DNA of 11,200 nucleotides. Source: GCA-2733415 sp049609325. GTDB lineage: Bacteria; Bacteroidota; Bacteroidia; Flavobacteriales; Flavobacteriaceae. The notes under the pieces are model-generated. The model was not told the origin of the DNA. It saw only the letters and a program-made list of their open reading frames with translations, and did not search any database. Both the position numbers and the translations under genes were made by a program. The DNA lies in contig JBMYYK010000044.1 of assembly GCA_049609325.1 (NCBI GenBank), positions 1 through 11,200 of the forward strand, in the 5' to 3' direction. Shown one piece after another: positions 7,980-11,200 of this stretch. How positions within the stretch are numbered: position 1 is the first letter of the stretch; every line of letters starts with the position of its first letter.

Positions 7980-8001
7980 AATAAATTGGGGTTTAATAAG
8001 G

Positions 8002-8031
8002 TAAATATAAAAAACCAGAGGTGGTTTACAA
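8002..8031 (-). promoter_or_regulatory. Candidate promoter of the DUF6702-like/sulfatase operon
   Basis: The minus strand reads TTG (8031-8029), a 19-base spacer, then TATATTTA (8009-8002), seven of eight positions of the Bacteroidota -7 element TAnnTTTG at the correct spacing. It lies 22 bases upstream of the start codon and downstream of the tRNA-Phe terminator, so the operon would have its own promoter. Confidence 0.5.
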
Positions 8032-8040
8032 TATTACATC

Positions 8041-8079
8041 ATAAAAAAACCCTTGACAGTCATTTGACTATCAAGGGTT
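8041..8079 (-). terminator. Intrinsic terminator of tRNA-Phe
   Basis: The minus-strand transcript forms a 14-bp stem (arms 8079-8066 and 8061-8048, one G-U pair) with a 4-base loop, starting AACCCTTGATAGTC. It is followed by a U-run (8049-8041 read in reverse complement). It begins 12 bases after the tRNA CCA end. Confidence 0.9.
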
Positions 8080-8090
8080 AGCAATTTTCT

Positions 8091-8166
8091 TGGTGGTGCC
8101 TCCAGGAATCGAACCAGGGACACAAGGATTTTCAGTCCTTTGCTCTACCAACTGAGCTAAGGCACC
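8091..8166 (-). tRNA. tRNA-Phe (anticodon GAA)
   Basis: This is a complete 76-base cloverleaf including an encoded CCA end (8093-8091). The acceptor arms are GGTGCCT and AGGCACC. The D-stem is GCTC/GAGC, the anticodon stem AAGGA/TCCTT with loop CTGAAAA, and the T-arm CCTGG-TTCGATT-CCTGG. The anticodon GAA lies at 8133-8131. It has its own promoter and terminator and is a single gene, not part of a tRNA cluster. No duplicated 3' end that would mark an integration site was seen nearby. Confidence 0.98.
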
Positions 8167-8182
8167 GTTGCTATTGCGGGTG

Positions 8183-8212
8183 CAAATATAAGACGGATTT
8201 TTAGATACACAA
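8183..8212 (-). promoter_or_regulatory. Promoter of tRNA-Phe
   Basis: The minus strand reads TTG (8212-8210), a 19-base spacer and TATATTTG (8190-8183), an exact match to TTG-N17-23-TAnnTTTG of Bacteroidota primary sigma promoters. The -7 element ends 16 bases before the mature tRNA 5' end, leaving a short leader for RNase P to remove. Confidence 0.8.
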
Positions 8213-8238
8213 AACATTTTTAATCTTTTTTTCTTCGT

Positions 8239-8246
8239 TATCTTTG
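8239..8246 (+). promoter_or_regulatory. Promoter -7 element for coaX
   Basis: The sequence TATCTTTG matches the Bacteroidota -7 consensus TAnnTTTG exactly and lies 19 bases before the coaX ATG, giving a very short leader. The -33 region is T-rich without a clear TTG. It is divergent from the tRNA-Phe promoter about 27 bases away, so the two polymerase sites nearly abut. Confidence 0.6.
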
Positions 8247-8265
8247 CTAACACACAAAAACAATT

Positions 8266-8994
8266 ATGAATTTAATTATAGACATCGGAAATACACGAAC
8301 AAAACTTGCTGTATTTAAAGCAGATAGCATTGTAACACAAACCACTTCAGTAAAACAAAATTTAATTACTGCTGTAAAAAAAATTATTGATAACTACCCA
8401 AAAATATCAAATACGATAGTGTCTTCCGTTGATTCATTTACAGAAAATGACGAATTTGAACTAAGACAAATAACTCAGCTTACCGTTCTGTCACATCACT
8501 TACACTTACCTTTTACAAACAATTATGCAACACCAGAAACCTTAGGAGTTGATCGTATTGCGTTAATTGCAGCAGCAGTAAAACAATACCCTAATACAAA
8601 CACCTTAATTATTGATGCAGGAACTTGTGTAACTTATGACTTTAAAACATCCAATAATGTGTATTTAGGTGGTGGGATTTCTCCAGGGCTCACAATTCGT
8701 TATAACGCATTACACAATTTAACAGCTAAATTGCCACAGTTACAACTTAGTAACACTGTTCATTTAATTGGAAACTCAACGGAATCTAGTATACATTCAG
8801 GCGTTATTAACGGACTTGTAAATGAGATTGACGGCATCATTAGTCAATATCAGAAACAGTATCCAAATTTAACAGTTATTTTAACAGGAGGAGACGCTAA
8901 TTTCTTGGCTAAAAGATTAAAAAGTAGCATATTTGCGAATTCAAATTTCTTACTAGAGGGTTTGAATCATTTATTAAAAATCAATATCGACTAA
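8266..8994 (+). CDS. coaX: Type III pantothenate kinase
   Basis: The enzyme has 242 residues, normal for CoaX. It phosphorylates pantothenate to 4'-phosphopantothenate with ATP, the first step of coenzyme A synthesis in the cytoplasm. Members of this type use the ASKHA fold, need a monovalent cation and are not feedback-inhibited by CoA. Motifs are clear: DIGNTRTK (6-13, phosphate binding), TLGVDR (92-97, with the catalytic-site Asp D96), IIDAGTCVTYDF (115-126), GGGISPGL (135-142), GNSTESSIHSGV (169-180) and TGGD (207-210). It starts at the first ATG, just after a good promoter. It is the first gene of a plus-strand operon; its TAA is followed with no gap by the ATG of the next gene. The birA gene often found before coaX is absent here, replaced by the divergent tRNA-Phe. 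Confidence 0.97.
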   Translation: MNLIIDIGNTRTKLAVFKADSIVTQTTSVKQNLITAVKKIIDNYPKISNTIVSSVDSFTENDEFELRQITQLTVLSHHLHLPFTNNYATPETLGVDRIALIAAAVKQYPNTNTLIIDAGTCVTYDFKTSNNVYLGGGISPGLTIRYNALHNLTAKLPQLQLSNTVHLIGNSTESSIHSGVINGLVNEIDGIISQYQKQYPNLTVILTGGDANFLAKRLKSSIFANSNFLLEGLNHLLKINID

Positions 8995-10257
8995 ATGTTA
9001 AAACACATTTTAATAGTATTCGTTGCGCTATTTTCTTTAAATACAGTGGCTCAAGAAGGTTCTGCATCTCCATATTCATTTTATGGAATAGGGGAGCAAA
9101 AATTTAGAGGAACTGTAGAAAATAAAAGTATGGGAGGTTTAAGTGTCTATTCTGATAGTATTCATTTAAACATGCTTAACCCAGCCTCTTTAGGTAAATT
9201 AAAAATGACCAACTTTAATATTGGAGGAAATCAACGTTTCACCACATTAAAAACCTCTGAAGGCGATGCCAAAGGTTCTACTACTACAATAGATTATATC
9301 GCCGTAGGGTTGCCAATGGGTAAACTAGCAATGAGTTTTGGATTAATGCCATATAGTTCTGTAGGCTATAAAACAGGATTTACAGATCACACAACAGCAG
9401 AAATTGGCGACGGACGTTATGAAGGGTCTGGTGGGATTAACCGAGGGTTTCTTGCTGCTGGATACCAACTTACAAATAAACTTTCTTTAGGGGTTGATGT
9501 CAATTATAATTTTGGAAAAATCACTACTGAAGCTATCGAAATTACAAGTGATGAACCAGATCACTATAACTCTATGGAAACTAATGAGACAAGTTTAAAA
9601 GGCTTGGGGGTAAATTTAGGAATAACTTATGCTACAAAGTTAAAAAACAACTTAGAGTTAGTATCTGGATTAACATATAGTCCAGAGGTAGGACTAAATT
9701 CCAAAAACAACCGAAGAATATCAGCCGTAAAACTTAATTCTAATGGCCAAGTAGCTGGTGTTAGAGATGTTATTGAATCAGACGCAAAGGTATTAGATCT
9801 TAATTTACCATCTAAGTTAACACTTGGTGTTGGTATAGGGAAACCAAAAAGATGGTTTGCAGGTATCGACATCTCTACTTTGAGTACAAGTAAATTGAAT
9901 AACAGAACATTTAATAATTCTGAAACTGATTTTAAAAACGCTACAAAACTTGCCGTAGGAGGGTTTTACATACCAAAATACAATTCATTAACCAACTATA
10001 CTTCAAGAGTAACTTACCGAGCAGGTATGCGCTATGAAAATACAGGATTAGTTATTAAAAATGAAGACATCAACGAGTTTGGCATATCTTTTGGAGTTGG
10101 ATTACCAGTAGGTCGTAAACTATCTAACGTAAACCTTGGATTTGAATACGGCTCACGAGGAACCACAAATAGTAATTTAGTAAAAGAGAATTTTATAAAC
10201 CTAAATATAAGTTTGTCATTTAACGACAAATGGTTCCAGAAAAGAAAAATTGATTAA
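8995..10257 (+). CDS. Outer-membrane beta-barrel protein, FadL/OmpP1-like
   Basis: The protein has 420 residues with a signal peptide (~1-20, ending NTVAQ). The mature start contains SPYSFYGIG (25-33), followed by a MGGLSV...NPASLG region as in the hatch end of FadL/OmpP1-like porins of Bacteroidota. The rest is alternating strand-turn sequence rich in Gly, Asn and Thr (for example YIAVGLPMGKLAMSFGLMPY), and it ends FNDKWFQKRKID, a common ending of this family. It should sit in the outer membrane; whether it transports hydrophobic compounds or has a structural or assembly role is unknown. The start directly abuts the coaX stop, so translation is probably coupled, and a TPR-like exported protein follows after 20 bases. 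As I recall, this coaX-barrel-TPR order recurs in flavobacteria, which suggests a conserved envelope function. Confidence 0.85.
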   Translation: MLKHILIVFVALFSLNTVAQEGSASPYSFYGIGEQKFRGTVENKSMGGLSVYSDSIHLNMLNPASLGKLKMTNFNIGGNQRFTTLKTSEGDAKGSTTTIDYIAVGLPMGKLAMSFGLMPYSSVGYKTGFTDHTTAEIGDGRYEGSGGINRGFLAAGYQLTNKLSLGVDVNYNFGKITTEAIEITSDEPDHYNSMETNETSLKGLGVNLGITYATKLKNNLELVSGLTYSPEVGLNSKNNRRISAVKLNSNGQVAGVRDVIESDAKVLDLNLPSKLTLGVGIGKPKRWFAGIDISTLSTSKLNNRTFNNSETDFKNATKLAVGGFYIPKYNSLTNYTSRVTYRAGMRYENTGLVIKNEDINEFGISFGVGLPVGRKLSNVNLGFEYGSRGTTNSNLVKENFINLNISLSFNDKWFQKRKID

Positions 10258-10277
10258 AACAACCTTAACCTAAAACT

Positions 10278-11200
10278 ATGAAACTGAAATTATCACTATT
10301 TATAGCCTTTGTTGCCCTATTTAGCGCAAATGCTCAAAATGAAGAATGTGTTGAAAAACTTTCAATATTTACTGAATCTGCTAAAGTAAAAAACTATGAT
10401 TCAGCTTATGACACATGGATGTATGTAAGAAAAACGTGTCCGAAATTAAACAACGCCATATATGTATATGGTGAAAAAATACTAAAGCATAAAATCAAAA
10501 ATAGTACAGGTGCAGAACAAACTGCTTTTGCTAATGATTTAGTTGCTATGTACAAAGAAAGTATGGCCAATATGCCTAACAAGTTTCCTTGTGGTAAAAC
10601 AGAAGCTAAAATTGGGCAGTTAATGTATGATCAAAAATTAGGGACACCAGAAACGCAATTCAATACGTTTGATGCTGGTTTTAAAAAAGATGCTAAAACA
10701 TTTAACAATCCTAAAGCGCTTTACACTTACTTTAAATTAATGGTAGGATTATTTGATACAAACAAAAAATCGTTTCAAGATCTTATTGACTTATACAGTA
10801 CAATTACTGATAAAGTAGAAGCTGCTCAGAAAAACTATTCTGGTAAAAAAGATGCGTTATTATTAAAAGAAGAAAATGGAAGTATCACCTCTAAAGAAAA
10901 GAAAAAACTTAAAAGTTATGATTCGTTCTTAACTGCATATAGTCAAATTTCTGGAGGAATTGACAAAGACTTAGGTGACCGTGCAAACTGTGATAAATTA
11001 GTACCTTTATTTGAAAAGAATTTTGAAGCTAACAAAACAAACAGTGCTTGGTTAAAAAGTGCTGCTAGCAGATTAGCAGGTAAAGATTGTGCTGACGCTC
11101 CATTATTCGTAAAAATGGTAGAGGCATTACACAACTTAGAACCATCTGCAAATTCAGCTTATTACTTAGGAGTATTAAGTCAGAAGAAAAAAGCTTATGC
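10278..11200 (+). CDS. Exported TPR-like protein, 3'-truncated by window end
   Basis: An open frame runs from the ATG at 10278 to the window edge without a stop: 307 codons plus two bases. The signal peptide is MKLKLSLFIAFVALFSANAQ (~1-20), ending in the ANAQ cleavage pattern common in flavobacteria. The mature part is helical and rich in Lys, Ala and Tyr, with TPR-like pairs of helices, e.g. 239-300 (KLVPLFEKNFEANK, then LFVKMVEALHNLEPSANSAYYLG, whose latter part matches the TPR pattern of small and large residues). Cysteines occur singly at 24, 54, 105, 238 and 271. It probably works in the periplasm as a protein-binding scaffold beside the barrel protein encoded just upstream; the partner is not identifiable. 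It is the third gene of the coaX operon, with a 20-base gap. Confidence 0.85.
   Translation, partial: MKLKLSLFIAFVALFSANAQNEECVEKLSIFTESAKVKNYDSAYDTWMYVRKTCPKLNNAIYVYGEKILKHKIKNSTGAEQTAFANDLVAMYKESMANMPNKFPCGKTEAKIGQLMYDQKLGTPETQFNTFDAGFKKDAKTFNNPKALYTYFKLMVGLFDTNKKSFQDLIDLYSTITDKVEAAQKNYSGKKDALLLKEENGSITSKEKKKLKSYDSFLTAYSQISGGIDKDLGDRANCDKLVPLFEKNFEANKTNSAWLKSAASRLAGKDCADAPLFVKMVEALHNLEPSANSAYYLGVLSQKKKAY

Noticed and set aside
8091..8166. tRNA-Phe as an integration site for a mobile element
   Set aside because: No repeat of the tRNA 3' end, integrase or phage-like gene is present on either side; the neighbours are an ordinary operon and coaX.
8071..8253. 60-residue minus-strand frame containing LAQLVEQRTENPCVPGSIPG
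   Set aside because: It is a translation through the tRNA-Phe gene and its terminator; this peptide is a familiar artefact of tRNA sequences.

Overview
The window is an AT-rich stretch of a marine-type Flavobacteriaceae genome (phylum Bacteroidota). The evidence is a type IX secretion (T9SS) C-terminal sorting domain on the large secreted enzyme, promoter motifs of the Bacteroidota type (TAnnTTTG with an upstream TTG), a folK gene fused to a deoxynucleoside kinase, and the gene order coaX / outer-membrane barrel / TPR protein. Species cannot be named from the sequence.

Layout. (1) 1-1824, + strand: the 3' part of a TonB-dependent outer-membrane receptor cut by the window edge. (2) 1874-3001, - strand: a bifunctional HPPK (FolK)-deoxynucleoside kinase protein that appears to start with TTG. 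(3) 3106-4881, + strand: the long (67K-type) signal peptide peptidase SppA with its Lys/Ser dyad visible. A perfect 19-bp hairpin between sppA and the next gene serves as terminator in both directions. (4) 4933-7979, - strand: a two-gene operon overlapping by one base (TAATG). A small DUF6702-like exported protein is followed by an 868-residue secreted protein joining a sulfatase domain, a cysteine-rich linker, a YHYH domain, a MopE-type metal-binding motif and a T9SS sorting domain. (5) 8091-8166, - strand: tRNA-Phe(GAA) with its own promoter and terminator. (6) 8266 to the end, + strand: coaX (type III pantothenate kinase), a FadL/OmpP1-like outer-membrane barrel starting on the base after the coaX stop, and a TPR-like exported protein that runs off the right edge.

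How the genes fit together. Most are housekeeping: folate and nucleotide salvage, membrane proteolysis, CoA synthesis, tRNA and an envelope gene pair. The accessory part is the DUF6702-like/sulfatase-YHYH operon, possibly linked in function to the TonB receptor two genes away, although that link is inference. The sulfatase keeps the expected metal and sulfate-binding residues but carries C-T-T-T-R instead of the usual C-x-P/A-x-R at the site matured to formylglycine. The sulfatase-YHYH-MopE-sorting-domain fusion is the most unusual object in the window. No CRISPR array, insertion sequence, phage gene or rRNA was seen, and no gene-free stretch exceeds about 290 bases (the longest, 7980-8265, holds the tRNA).
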